Part shown: piece by piece, positions 1 to 8,203 of the stretch
Layout: every line of letters begins with the position of its first letter
Numbering within the stretch: the first letter of the stretch is position 1
Assembly: GCA_947644305.1 (NCBI GenBank)
Contig: CANRYS010000009.1
Location: forward strand, 24,873-88,872
Reading direction: 5' to 3'
Source: an uncultured Roseburia sp.
GTDB lineage: Bacteria > Bacillota > Clostridia > Lachnospirales > Lachnospiraceae
DNA: 64,000 bases
The notes under the pieces: generated by a model
What the model was told of the DNA's origin: nothing
What the model saw: only the letters and a program-made list of their open reading frames with translations
Database searches by the model: none
Made by a program: the position numbers and the translations under genes

Positions 1-43
1 AGGAACCCAGAAGAAAAATAACCTGACTTTTTATCTCATCCAT
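1..43 (-). CDS. yabQ: Sporulation protein YabQ, 5' fragment
   Basis: Only the first 14 codons are inside the window, reading MDEIKSQVIFLLGS off the left edge. The ATG overlaps the yabP stop codon by one base (TAATG), which implies translational coupling. The hydrophobic N-terminus and the position directly after yabP match YabQ, a membrane protein of the spore cortex assembly pathway. The call rests mainly on gene order. Confidence 0.6.
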   Translation of the reverse strand, partial: MDEIKSQVIFLLGS

Positions 44-375
44 TATTTAAACAGCTTTCCAAAAAATGTGCCGGCATCCTTCACAGAATGGGTATCTGAA
101 TATTTTAACTCACAGATATTTCCCTCCAGATCCACCTCACCCTTTTCCAAGGTCAACCGCTTGACATGAAGATCCTCTCCCCGAAATGAAAGCATTCCTC
201 TGGTGGTTTCAAGCAGGATCTCATTGCTGTCAAAGGAGATTACCTCCTTCACGCCGGACACCGCTGCTTTCCTGCGGTCGAACATGTTTACATCCTGCCT
301 TCCCGTCAGCCCCTCATTCCTCGTCTCCGCATACTGGTTGTATCTGCTTTTCTGGGAATCCTGCAATTTGCCCAC
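43..375 (-). CDS. yabP: Sporulation protein YabP
   Basis: A small protein of about 80-110 residues with the YabP signature: DRRKAAVSGVKEVISFDSNE followed by ILLETTRGMLSFRGEDLHVK. YabP belongs to the YabP/YqfC family of sporulation proteins, made in the mother cell in Bacillus. The start is uncertain: GTG at 375, TTG at 366 behind a GAGGTGG-like site, and ATG at 285 at the edge of the conserved domain are all possible. It sits between rqcP and yabQ, the usual order in Clostridia. Confidence 0.85.
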   Translation of the reverse strand: MGKLQDSQKSRYNQYAETRNEGLTGRQDVNMFDRRKAAVSGVKEVISFDSNEILLETTRGMLSFRGEDLHVKRLTLEKGEVDLEGNICELKYSDTHSVKDAGTFFGKLFK

Positions 376-450
376 CTCAAAAATCCATTTAACATAATAT
401 ATGCGGCAGCTTGGGCAGATATGACAGATCGTTAATTTGTCCGTTTCTTC

Positions 451-690
451 CTACAGATAGCGGTACAGTTCCTTTGCCTCATCTTTTTTGTAGGTTTCTT
501 CAATGCTGAGCACTTCCACCTTCGTATTCTTATTTCCAAACTGTATCTCAATAACATCACCCGGTTTTACATTAAGGGAAGCCTTTGCCACCTTATCATT
601 TACCAGGATTCGCCCGGCATCACACGCCTCATTGGCCACCGGTCTCCTCTTAATTAATCTGGATACTTTTAAATATTTGTCTAATCTCAT
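451..690 (-). CDS. rqcP: S4-domain RNA-binding protein RqcP (YabO/Hsp15-like)
   Basis: A 79-residue S4 RNA-binding protein beginning MRLDKYLKVSRLIKRR, with the S4 core at residues 1-60 (RILVNDKVAKASLNVKPGD). In Bacillus this protein works with RqcH on stalled 50S subunits in ribosome quality control. The start at 690 is set by GGAGGATC just upstream; a longer reading to 714 adds eight unconserved residues. It lies downstream of hup, separated by a terminator, and upstream of yabP. Confidence 0.9.
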   Translation of the reverse strand: MRLDKYLKVSRLIKRRPVANEACDAGRILVNDKVAKASLNVKPGDVIEIQFGNKNTKVEVLSIEETYKKDEAKELYRYL

Positions 691-749
691 ATGATCCTCC
701 ATTCTGTTTCTCACGTTCGCGGGCGGCGCTATGGCTTTGCCTTACGCGC

Positions 750-786
750 AAAAACGCCGATCCTGACAGCATCCAGAATCGACGTT
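750..786 (-). terminator. Rho-independent terminator downstream of hup
   Basis: On the minus strand a 13-bp stem (753-765 pairs with 774-786, some G-U pairs) is followed by TTTTT. It ends the hup transcript before rqcP, so rqcP-yabP-yabQ need read-through or their own promoter. Confidence 0.75.
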
Positions 787-822
787 ATATTTAACAATTC
801 AAAATCCCATAAAAACGCTTAA

Positions 823-1098
823 TTATGCGTTAACAGCATCCTTCAATGCTTTACCAGCTTTGAATTTCGGTGCCTTAGATGCAGGAATGCTCATCGGCTT
901 CTTCGTAAGTGGGTTGATTCCCTCTCTTGCTGCTCTCTCAGTTACTTCAAAAGAACCGAATCCAACAAGCTGAATCTTTTCACCCTTCTTCAATTCATCC
1001 GTAATAACGTCAACAAATGCTTTTAATGCTTTCTCAGCATCTTTCTTTGACAAATCTGCCTGATCAGCAATAGCCGCAACTAATTCTGTCTTGTTCAT
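823..1098 (-). CDS. hup: HU family DNA-binding protein
   Basis: A 91-residue HU-type histone-like protein: MNKTELVAAIADQADLSKKD at the start, GFGSFEVTERAAREGINP in the beta-arm, and a Lys/Ala-rich C-terminus. It forms dimers that bend and compact DNA. Length and sequence are standard for the family. AGGAGG precedes the ATG, and a near-consensus sigma-A promoter lies about 75 bases upstream. Confidence 0.97.
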   Translation of the reverse strand: MNKTELVAAIADQADLSKKDAEKALKAFVDVITDELKKGEKIQLVGFGSFEVTERAAREGINPLTKKPMSIPASKAPKFKAGKALKDAVNA

Positions 1099-1170
1099 GG
1101 AATATATCCTCCTCGTGATTTTACATTATTTTTTCGTAAACCTACAATCCCTGTAAACCTACTAAACATA

Positions 1171-1199
1171 TTTATAACCTTTTTTCAGCCATTTGTCAA
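1171..1199 (-). promoter_or_regulatory. Sigma-A type promoter of hup
   Basis: On the minus strand TTGACA (1194-1199) and TATAAA (1171-1176) are separated by exactly 17 bases. It points at hup. Confidence 0.8.
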
Positions 1200-1272
1200 G
1201 GTTTTTTGCAGTTTTTGGCATTTTAAAGCCAACATTTTAGCTCTACAGGTTCTATCTGACACCGTCATCAGA

Positions 1273-1818
1273 CTAGCTTTCCATCTGTCTGCCCAGAAAG
1301 TTTGCACCACACAATGCCATTTTCTCTTCAAACTCCCCAAATTTTAATTTATCATCCCCGGAGACCAGAATTACCGCGCCAATGGCATCTCCTTCCGATA
1401 CAATGGTTCCCACCGCCTGGTTCACCTCGGTTTCCCCATCTTCCGTTATCCTGCAGCGAGATTCCTTTTTGTTTGTGGATAATATATTAGTCCGCTCATC
1501 TATACACTGCTTTAATTCTTTATGAATATCTTTTCCCGAATAGTTTTTCTTGTCTGGACCGGCTGCTGCCACGATCTGATCCCTGTCCGCCACACAGACC
1601 GTACATTTGGCTACATTCGCCACAGACTCCACATATTCTTTTGCCAACTCTCCCAATTCTCCGATAGGGGAATATTTTTTGAGAATGATCCCTCCCTCAT
1701 GGTTGGTGAATATCTCCAAGGGATCCCCTTCACGGATTCTCAATGTCCTTCGTATCTCTTTTGGTATCACGATTCGTCCAAGTTCGTCGATCCGACGCAC
1801 AATTCCTGTTGCTTTCAT
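1273..1818 (-). CDS. spoVT: Stage V sporulation regulator SpoVT (AbrB family)
   Basis: A 181-residue protein. The N-terminal AbrB/MazE-type swapped-hairpin DNA-binding domain (residues 1-50) reads MKATGIVRRIDELGRIVIPK and REGDPLEIFTN. The C-terminal GAF-like domain follows. Length matches SpoVT (about 178 residues), a regulator of forespore genes and germination. The start at 1818 is set by GGAGGAAAAAATAT; the ORF extends 20 codons further without conservation. Confidence 0.92.
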   Translation of the reverse strand: MKATGIVRRIDELGRIVIPKEIRRTLRIREGDPLEIFTNHEGGIILKKYSPIGELGELAKEYVESVANVAKCTVCVADRDQIVAAAGPDKKNYSGKDIHKELKQCIDERTNILSTNKKESRCRITEDGETEVNQAVGTIVSEGDAIGAVILVSGDDKLKFGEFEEKMALCGANFLGRQMES

Positions 1819-1938
1819 ATATTTTTTCCTCCATAGCCATTTTTCTTGTTTGTTACAAAGATTTGCTTTCCAAATCATTGCTATGGAGTTAGTATGTGGA
1901 AAAGATGGGGATTTATTCGCGAAATGAAAGGTACTTTT

Positions 1939-2841
1939 TTATTCTGTCTGCCCACAGGCAGCCAGAGCAGCCACCGCGCCATCTGCCGCCGCTGTCACCA
2001 ATTGATGAACTTGCTTCGTGCGGCAATCCCCTGCTGCATAGATTCCTGGCACACTGCTACAGCAGCTCTCATCCGCCTTTATATAACCACTGGAATCCAA
2101 TTCCACCACATCCCGGAATCGTTCGTTTTCCGGCATTTGTCCCACCGCCACAAACAAGCCATTGACGGACAGTTCACTGACGATACCCGAAACCCTGTTT
2201 TTTATGATAATGCCCGAAAGCTGCTCTTTTCCCCTCAGTTCTGTCACCACACTATCCAGAACAAATTCTACATTTTTTGTCTGAAGCAGCTTGTTTACCA
2301 TGGCATTTTCTCCTCGAAAACGGTCTCTGCGGTGAATCAGATAGACCTTGCGACAGATCTCAGAAAGATAGAGGGCATCCTCTAAAGCCGTGTTGCCACC
2401 TCCCACCACCGCCGTGTCTTTACCCCGAAAAAATGCACCATCACACACGGCGCAGTAGGAAACACCCTTTCCTGTCAAGTGCTCCTCCTGCTCCAGCCCA
2501 AGCTTCCGGTACACCATGCCGGTGGCGAGAATAATCGAATTACACGCCAACTCCTCATCGCCGCATCTCACCAGCTTTTTTTCTCCCTCACACCGGATGG
2601 CTTCCGCAGGAGCATACTGAAACTGAGCCCCTGCTTCCTCTGCCTGCTCCTGCAATCCCTGAATAAATTCAAAACCAGAGATATGCTTGATGCCCGGATA
2701 ATTATCAACCTCCGGTGAGTTCACGATCTGACCACCTGCGTTTTTCTGCTCCAGAACGAGCACACGTTTCCCGGCTCTCGCCCCGTACACCGCCGCAGAA
2801 AGCCCCGCTGTTCCGGCACCGACCACAATAATATCATACAT
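1939..2841 (-). CDS. trxB: Thioredoxin reductase family flavoprotein
   Basis: A 300-residue FAD/NAD(P)H oxidoreductase. It has an N-terminal FAD-binding GAGTAGLSAAVYGARAG motif, a redox-active CAVC at residues 130-133, the NADPH-binding GGGNTALEDA motif, and a C-terminal GIYAAGDCR motif. These mark thioredoxin reductase, which passes electrons from NADPH to thioredoxin. It follows rubrerythrin after 15 bases, so the two probably share a transcript for redox or oxygen defence. Confidence 0.9.
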   Translation of the reverse strand: MYDIIVVGAGTAGLSAAVYGARAGKRVLVLEQKNAGGQIVNSPEVDNYPGIKHISGFEFIQGLQEQAEEAGAQFQYAPAEAIRCEGEKKLVRCGDEELACNSIILATGMVYRKLGLEQEEHLTGKGVSYCAVCDGAFFRGKDTAVVGGGNTALEDALYLSEICRKVYLIHRRDRFRGENAMVNKLLQTKNVEFVLDSVVTELRGKEQLSGIIIKNRVSGIVSELSVNGLFVAVGQMPENERFRDVVELDSSGYIKADESCCSSVPGIYAAGDCRTKQVHQLVTAAADGAVAALAACGQTE

Positions 2842-2856
2842 CTCCTGTCTGCTCCC

Positions 2857-3471
2857 TTATGCCCATGCCTTCTGACCATCAGTAAATGGGGAGAGACTTA
2901 CCCGGATAAAGTATCCTTTGTCATGGTCACACACCGGACATTTTTCCGGCACTTTTTCACCCTCAAAAATGTAACCACAGTTCAGACACATCCAGCCCGC
3001 CTTCACATCGGATACATAGAGCTTATTCTGCTCCAGATACTCTGCGAACCGTCCAAAACGGTCACCGTGCACTTTCTCGATCTCTGCGATCATTCGGAAG
3101 GAATTTGCCACTTTCGTAAATCCTTCCTCCATCGCTTTTTCACCGAATTTTTTATATACGTCGTCATGCTCTTCATATTCATTATGCTGCGCCATTCTCA
3201 AAAGCTGGCCCAGATCCTCTGAGATATCCACTGGATAGCCCCCATCTACATGAATCGTCTCTCCAGAGAGTTCTTTCAGATGATGATAAAAAATCTCCGC
3301 ATGTTCTTTTTCCTGCTCTGCCGTAAAAAGAAATGCCATGGAGATAACCTGCTGATTCTGTTCCTGCGCCTTCTGTGCTGCGAACGTATAACGGTTTCTC
3401 GCCTGGCTTTCACCGGCAAATGCACGCATCAAATTGTCCTTTGTCTCGCTGTTCTTAAATTCCACTGCCAT
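2857..3471 (-). CDS. rbr: Rubrerythrin
   Basis: A 204-residue protein with an N-terminal ferritin-like four-helix domain (AGESQARNRY, QEKEHAEIFYHH, IEKVHGDRF supply the di-iron ligands). A C-terminal rubredoxin-like domain carries two Cys pairs, CLNCG and CPVC. Rubrerythrins reduce hydrogen peroxide in anaerobes. AGGAGG lies just upstream of the ATG. The downstream trxB could serve the same peroxide defence. Confidence 0.95.
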   Translation of the reverse strand: MAVEFKNSETKDNLMRAFAGESQARNRYTFAAQKAQEQNQQVISMAFLFTAEQEKEHAEIFYHHLKELSGETIHVDGGYPVDISEDLGQLLRMAQHNEYEEHDDVYKKFGEKAMEEGFTKVANSFRMIAEIEKVHGDRFGRFAEYLEQNKLYVSDVKAGWMCLNCGYIFEGEKVPEKCPVCDHDKGYFIRVSLSPFTDGQKAWA

Positions 3472-3585
3472 GTTAGATTCCTCCTTGCAAACTTAATTTT
3501 CCCATAGCATTACCAGAATTTACATAGAATATACGAATTTTTTCCAAAAGAACTTTTAAATTAATTTTAAATGTATGTTTTTATA

Positions 3586-4116
3586 CTACTCCATTTCTTC
3601 TTCATCCTCTGGACGCCATGCCTGACCAAATTTTACATCCCGAAACAGCGCTGAGAGGCCAGTGATCTGCTTTAGTCTCAGTATTTCATCCCGATCCATA
3701 CCCAAATGCCTGCTGATCCAGGCATCGGACCGTCCAATCTCATGAAGTTCTTTGACGATATTACTCATAAGGTCCACATTGTGACTTCCTCTGGCGCGGT
3801 TGTGACGAATGGTGCTTGCCATTCGGTGGTCAATGGGTTTATCAATAACCGATACCGGAATCATTCCCTTTTCTCGTTCGTAGATATCCGGGAATTCCAT
3901 CATGATACGATAGCGGTGGAATCCGTCCACGATCACGTATATATCTTTTTCTTTGGAATAATAGCACACGATGGGCATCGTGTAGCCATCCTCTTTTATA
4001 CTTTCATATAGAAGTTTCATCTCCGGCGGCGCCACAGCGTTGGGGTTATATGTATTGGGTTTTACCTTTTCCACTGGTACAGATATCACATTGTAAACCG
4101 GACTTTTGTATGCCAT
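3586..4116 (-). CDS. ParB/Spo0J-like nuclease-domain protein (IbrB-like)
   Basis: A 176-residue single-domain ParB-N protein. The ParB boxes are visible: VIVDGFHRYRIMME and STIRHNRARGSHN. It is far shorter than chromosomal ParB and lacks the dimerisation domain. It follows the PAPS-reductase-like gene after 17 bases; this pairing is that of IbrA/IbrB, described in E. coli as activators of immunoglobulin-binding protein genes and common on mobile elements. The biochemical role of the pair is not established. A weak GAGGG site precedes the ATG. Confidence 0.8.
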   Translation of the reverse strand: MAYKSPVYNVISVPVEKVKPNTYNPNAVAPPEMKLLYESIKEDGYTMPIVCYYSKEKDIYVIVDGFHRYRIMMEFPDIYEREKGMIPVSVIDKPIDHRMASTIRHNRARGSHNVDLMSNIVKELHEIGRSDAWISRHLGMDRDEILRLKQITGLSALFRDVKFGQAWRPEDEEEME

Positions 4117-4133
4117 TTGTTATTTCCCTCTTT

Positions 4134-5456
4134 TCATCCTAACTCTCTTACGTTTTTGTATTTCATCTTAATTATGTCAATACGCTTTTGTTGCTGCCTG
4201 GTCAAGCCGAATCCCATAAACCGGCAGATGTGATCATTTTTCAAAATGCAATAACACATTCTTTTCCAACTAGGTATATCTTTCGTGGATTTGATATCAT
4301 CCGTATGATCGGGAATCTTTCCCTCAAAGACAACCCTAGATTTCTTATTCAGTGTGTAATTCGAGACTCCATTGCGCCGGATCTTATAACCATGGGCCAA
4401 AAGCTCTTCGATCGTCTCCTCATCCAAACCTCCTCCCGTGTTATGCCAGAACTTAATGGAAGTGTTAAATTTTTTTACATAATTATTTCTGAGACGAACC
4501 GGCAGTGTGTCCAACAGAAATTTTGTATAAGATTCCCATGTATGCCCTTCGGGAAGCGTCACATTGCGGTAGCCCATCGCCTTGCTCCTTCCATAGATAC
4601 ATGCGAAGTTGGCCCCCTGGACCCGGCCGATCAGCTTCGCCCAGATCTCAGGATCGATCACCCGGTATAAGTTCAAGCTGTCCTTCGAGTAGTCGTTAAA
4701 GGGCGAGGCCACCCTCATCTGGGAAGCGCTCAGACCCGCCATATAGTACAGATCATAGAGATGGTTATAATCATAATCAAACAGATAATTGGCATGCCAG
4801 ACGTCGCTGGTGGACCAGTCATAAATAGGAGAAGCACACCATACATCCTTAAACTGCCTGCTGATCCAGCACTCATCCTGATACCCATATTTTTTATTTA
4901 GAAAGCCACTGTACCTCTGCATGGACTCATCCGCACGCATACCCAGCAGACACACTGTTTTCTTCCCCTCGTGGGACATACTGTACCACCTGCCAAACTG
5001 CTTCGCCAAGTCCTCCTGGTGCATCCGGTATTTATAGGTAGTCATCGGATTATTTTCCAGGTTTATCACATAATCATGATTTGGCATCGGGCGCACCCAA
5101 GCCTCCTGCTTCTTATCATCCCAGGGATACCAGAACATCTCATAGCTGCTCAGGGCAGTCCGCGTCGCCATGGGAAGGCATACCCAGTATGGCTCCACGT
5201 CCTTTTCAATGCGTTTAAAAGTTCGCTCAATATATTCTGTAGTCACCGTGTACTGCGCTTCAAAATCCTGATGAAACACACCGATCTTCTTCTCCGGCGC
5301 GTATTTCTTCTGATAATCCAGTACTAGATTTAAAAGAAGTCCGCTGTCTTTTCCTCCCGAAAATGAAACATATATATTGTCAAATTCCTCAAAAATAAAC
5401 TTTAACCGCTCCTGCAAAGCGTCAAATACATTTTTTTGTACATAAGAACGTATCAT
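4134..5456 (-). CDS. PAPS-reductase-like PP-loop protein with DUF3440 (IbrA-like)
   Basis: A 440-residue protein. The N-terminal PP-loop ATPase motif SGGKDS at residues 33-38 is typical of PAPS reductase and DndC-like enzymes. The C-terminal half (ASPFNDYSKDSLNLYRVIDP, VQGANFACIYGRSKAMG) matches my memory of DUF3440. It is the first gene of the pair with the ParB-like protein and has a good GGAGGTAACAC ribosome site. No true sulphate-assimilation genes lie nearby, so sulphate reduction is unlikely. Confidence 0.82.
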   Translation of the reverse strand: MIRSYVQKNVFDALQERLKFIFEEFDNIYVSFSGGKDSGLLLNLVLDYQKKYAPEKKIGVFHQDFEAQYTVTTEYIERTFKRIEKDVEPYWVCLPMATRTALSSYEMFWYPWDDKKQEAWVRPMPNHDYVINLENNPMTTYKYRMHQEDLAKQFGRWYSMSHEGKKTVCLLGMRADESMQRYSGFLNKKYGYQDECWISRQFKDVWCASPIYDWSTSDVWHANYLFDYDYNHLYDLYYMAGLSASQMRVASPFNDYSKDSLNLYRVIDPEIWAKLIGRVQGANFACIYGRSKAMGYRNVTLPEGHTWESYTKFLLDTLPVRLRNNYVKKFNTSIKFWHNTGGGLDEETIEELLAHGYKIRRNGVSNYTLNKKSRVVFEGKIPDHTDDIKSTKDIPSWKRMCYCILKNDHICRFMGFGLTRQQQKRIDIIKMKYKNVRELG

Positions 5457-5474
5457 GTGTTACCTCCATGCGCG

Positions 5475-5581
5475 CACAAACATTTTTGTGAAGGGAGTAA
5501 CGTGCCGTAATCGGCGCGTTACGAGAGATTGTCTGGTGAGGTTTTAATGCCTCCAACGGAGGCATTGGAACCGACAATCTC
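5475..5581. promoter_or_regulatory. Three consecutive hairpins in the leader of the IbrA/IbrB-like operon
   Basis: Three inverted repeats follow one another: 5475-5490 (6-bp stem, CATT loop), 5497-5522 (11-bp stem with one T-G pair, TAAT loop) and 5525-5581. The last has a 9-bp outer stem (5525-5533 with 5573-5581) around a perfect 9-bp inner stem (5546-5554 with 5558-5566). The T-G pair is a wobble on the plus strand but a C-A mismatch on the minus strand. The element could be a structured leader, a plus-strand RNA or a recombination site. Confidence 0.6.
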
Positions 5582-5718
5582 CTTTACACTTATGTCACTT
5601 TATGGTAAATATACCACATTATGGTATTTATTTCAACTGGCACCTTGAAGTCGGTTGAGAGAATACCATACTGAAAAATATGAGACCTGTCCTATAATTT
5701 AGAACTTTACTTAAAGAC
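5582..5718. other. AT-rich intergenic stretch with short inverted repeats
   Basis: No gene is seen. Copies of ATGGTA or TACCAT occur at about 5600-5670, including TATGGTAAATATACCA. They could form an operator or promoter region for the operon to the left, but no clear -35/-10 pair was identified. Confidence 0.3.
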
Positions 5719-5750
5719 AAAAGAAGAGTACCAATCTGTACTCTTCTTTT
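5719..5750. terminator. Bidirectional rho-independent terminator
   Basis: A perfect 13-bp inverted repeat (5719-5731 with 5738-5750) around a 6-base loop, with A-run on one flank and T-run on the other. It ends the radical SAM/DUF4130 operon on the minus strand. Confidence 0.85.
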
Positions 5751-5833
5751 CAATAATTATATATTTCTCCCAAGTCCTTTTTTAAACCGGTGTAATGACA
5801 CTGTCCAAATATAGAAATCCCTGATGCAATACA

Positions 5834-6610
5834 TTAAGGCCCCTGCATTTCCTTCATGTATTTCCGAAAACGTTTTGGCAGCATCTGCATCTGAAGCCTG
5901 GGATTGATCCTCTCTTTAATGGCGATGGAATCCACAAAGCGTTTCCACAGTCTCTGCCACAATTCTTCACTAGCTGAGACACTTAATTCCAATGCCTCCA
6001 AGTCCACGTCAGACATCTCCGCTAGGGAGCATCCCTTTCCGCTCTCGTGGATGAGCACCATCCGATGAACTGTATCGGCGATCACCCAATTCTCTCCGGA
6101 AAAGCGGTCTGCAAAATGCTCGGCCATATAAGGAAGGACAGCATTTTTCGGATTGATCTTTCCAAACAACACTCCATTTTCCAATTCCTCAAACCGGAGA
6201 AACTGAAGTTCATGCTGTATCTCATTGACAATATGGCGCTCCAGCTCCATCAGATACTGAATCTCCGGCCGGGTTAAATGATCCATCACCTTCCCTCCCA
6301 TGTGCAGAGCCAGAATAACCCCCCGATAAATCCCATCTGCCTTTCCTGGATCATAAGAGACAGAACATTTTTTCAGCCATTCATAGACCGGAATGGATAC
6401 CTTATTCCGCAGGGTACGCGCCACCTTCTCAGCCCGTTCATAGTCGGTCTCCACTGGGATATATCTGGCAAACAACTCCTGATGATACATCCTGTCACAG
6501 ATCTGAATGCGGTTGGCGGCGTGGGGGTGATGTTCCTCATAAGCCTGGTACACTGCGGTAAATATCCCATCCAGGGAATCTTCGCAAAGATAAATCCATG
6601 TCTCATCCAT
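5834..6610 (-). CDS. DUF4130 protein, partner of radical SAM DNA-repair-like protein (TIGR03915 type)
   Basis: A 258-residue protein of the family found beside the radical SAM protein to its right. Conserved stretches include DETWIYLCEDSLDGIFTAVY at the start, GLILALHMGG-like VILALHMGGKV in the middle, and LRFEELENGVLFGKINPKN before the DUF4130 tail (LWQRLWKRFVDSIAIKERIN). The function is unproven; the family is thought to act in DNA metabolism or repair. Its start overlaps the upstream stop by 8 bases, so the two genes are coupled, and both lie behind a LexA-like promoter. Confidence 0.85.
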   Translation of the reverse strand: MDETWIYLCEDSLDGIFTAVYQAYEEHHPHAANRIQICDRMYHQELFARYIPVETDYERAEKVARTLRNKVSIPVYEWLKKCSVSYDPGKADGIYRGVILALHMGGKVMDHLTRPEIQYLMELERHIVNEIQHELQFLRFEELENGVLFGKINPKNAVLPYMAEHFADRFSGENWVIADTVHRMVLIHESGKGCSLAEMSDVDLEALELSVSASEELWQRLWKRFVDSIAIKERINPRLQMQMLPKRFRKYMKEMQGP

Positions 6611-8126
6611 ATCTCCCCACCCCCTGCGTTCCTGAGGTTGTCACAGCACCAGGATACAGATCCAGAAGTGACATCTGTTCAAACCGGTTTTCCCCAGTGA
6701 CAGAGGCCGGAAGCCGCTCTCTGAGCCCCAACAGATTGGTCAAAATAAAGCCCTCGTTCATGCGAAGGGGAACCATCGTCTTCCCACCACAGGTGATAAA
6801 ATACATCGCCCGCTTTAATACCACTCCAAACTTTTTCAGTGCCTGATAGTCCAGACTGCCAAGCCGCCTCGCTGCCATAATGCGCTTGGCTGATTTGACG
6901 CCCACTCCCGGAATACGAAGCAGTGTGTGATAATCTGCCGTCTGTACCTCAACTGGAAAAAATCCCAAATGATTCAGCGCCCAGTTGCATTTTGGGTCCA
7001 GATGAACATTTAAAAAAGGATTCTCCGCTGAAATGATTTCTTCTGCCCGAAACTGGTAAAACCGCATCAAAAAATCTGCCTGATAGAGCCGGTGCTCCCG
7101 AAGCAGCGGCGGCCCTTCTCTTCCCTCCGGCAGCGCTGGATCTTTCGTCGTATTTACAAACGCTGAATAAAAAACCCGTTTCAGATCAAACTTCCGGTAC
7201 ATCGCCTCCGCCATGTGTACGATCTCATAATCGCTTTCTCCCGAAGCCCCCACGATCATCTGCGTGCTCTGTCCCGCTGGCACAAAACTGGCATCCGGAT
7301 GAAATTCCTGCAGGGCAAAATTCTGGTTTACCGCCGGCAAAGCTTCCTGCCGTGCAGAACTTTTTCCTTCACTCCTCACCTTTTGTTCCACTCCCAGCTT
7401 CCCACTAGTCTCTCCCGGCAGGGCATTCGGCTGTGAAAAGCTTTTTCCAGTTCCCGGCACACTTTGGTTAGCACCTGGTAGTTCAGGCATACTGCCTCCT
7501 CCCAGCAACAGCCGGCTCTCCCGGCGCCCCATCTGAATCTGGCGCATGGGAGTCAATATCGTCTTCCTGGACTTCTGGGGAGCCAGTGATCTCAAGCCAT
7601 CAGCTGTGGGCAGTTCCAAATTCGCACTCATCCTATCTACTAGCCATCCCGTCTTCTCGATCAGCAGAGGATCCGCCCCAGGAATGGCTTTGACATGGAT
7701 ATATCCATTAAAGCGGTATTGAACCCGCAGAAGATGCACCGCCTGATAAATCTGTTCCATGGTAAAATCCGGGTTCTTTCGTATCCCGGAACTCAAAAAT
7801 AAGCCCTCGATATAATTCCGCCGGTAAAAGGAGATGGTGAGCTCCGCTACCTCCTCCGGGGTAAAGGAAGCGCGAGGGACATCATTGGAGAGACGGTTCA
7901 GACAGTATTTACAGTCGTATACACATTCATTTGTCAGTAATATCTTTAACAGTGAAATACACCTTCCGTCCGCGGAGAAGCAGTGGCAAAGGCCCGCAGC
8001 CACGGCATTTCCCATACTTCCCTTCACTCCTTTGCGGCTGGAACCACTGGAAGTACATGCCACATCATACTTCGCCGCGTCCGAAAGAATCTCTAATTTT
8101 GAAAAAATATCCGCTGTCAGTTCCAT
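6603..8126 (-). CDS. Radical SAM protein with helix-hairpin-helix, putative DNA modification/repair (TIGR03916 type)
   Basis: A 507-residue protein. The radical SAM cluster motif is C68-x3-C72-x2-C75 (NECVYDCKYC). Later come PAGQSTQMIVGASGESD (near 283-299) and a C-terminal helix-hairpin-helix, LLRIPGVGVKSAKRIMAARR, which suggests DNA binding. Residues about 207-282 form a Gly/Ser/Pro/Gln-rich stretch that looks inserted into the core. The start at 8126 follows GGAGGTGGGAGG; the ORF extends 21 codons through the promoter region and is not used. It forms an operon with the DUF4130 gene. Confidence 0.88.
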   Translation of the reverse strand: MELTADIFSKLEILSDAAKYDVACTSSGSSRKGVKGSMGNAVAAGLCHCFSADGRCISLLKILLTNECVYDCKYCLNRLSNDVPRASFTPEEVAELTISFYRRNYIEGLFLSSGIRKNPDFTMEQIYQAVHLLRVQYRFNGYIHVKAIPGADPLLIEKTGWLVDRMSANLELPTADGLRSLAPQKSRKTILTPMRQIQMGRRESRLLLGGGSMPELPGANQSVPGTGKSFSQPNALPGETSGKLGVEQKVRSEGKSSARQEALPAVNQNFALQEFHPDASFVPAGQSTQMIVGASGESDYEIVHMAEAMYRKFDLKRVFYSAFVNTTKDPALPEGREGPPLLREHRLYQADFLMRFYQFRAEEIISAENPFLNVHLDPKCNWALNHLGFFPVEVQTADYHTLLRIPGVGVKSAKRIMAARRLGSLDYQALKKFGVVLKRAMYFITCGGKTMVPLRMNEGFILTNLLGLRERLPASVTGENRFEQMSLLDLYPGAVTTSGTQGVGRYG

Positions 8127-8138
8127 CCTCCCACCTCC

Positions 8139-8195
8139 GAACATCTGTTTTATATTATTATAACACACATGTTCGAAAATATCAAACATTTGTTT
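8139..8195 (-). promoter_or_regulatory. Candidate LexA (SOS) boxes
   Basis: Three related 12-mers lie in 57 bases: GAACATCTGTTT (8139-8150), GAACATGTGTGT (8163-8174, minus strand) and AAACATTTGTTT (8184-8195). The first fits GAACN4GTTT, the Gram-positive LexA pattern; the others are variants. The second lies in the promoter spacer. A repressor there would block transcription of the radical SAM operon. Confidence 0.65.
8157..8185 (-). promoter_or_regulatory. Sigma-A promoter of the radical SAM/DUF4130 operon
   Basis: Minus strand TTGATA (8180-8185) and TATAAT (8157-8162) with a 17-base spacer. The spacer holds a LexA-like box. Confidence 0.8.
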
Positions 8196-8203
8196 GTATT
8201 TTT

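Noticed and set aside
1522..2385. Overlapping plus-strand open frames across spoVT and trxB
   Set aside because: They lie opposite well-recognised genes, have no ribosome sites and no recognisable domains.
4134..5456. Dnd phosphorothioation (DndC) system
   Set aside because: The PP-loop protein is paired with a ParB-like protein and no dndB, dndD or dndE lies nearby; the C-terminal half fits DUF3440.
5525..5581. CRISPR-like or tRNA-like structure in the IbrA/IbrB-like leader
   Set aside because: There are no repeated spacers and no tRNA T-loop or anticodon pattern; the stems are nested inverted repeats.
8163..8174. Reading the three AAAC/GAAC sites as random AT-rich palindromes
   Set aside because: One site is placed exactly in the promoter spacer and another matches the LexA pattern fully, so a regulatory reading is favoured, at moderate confidence.
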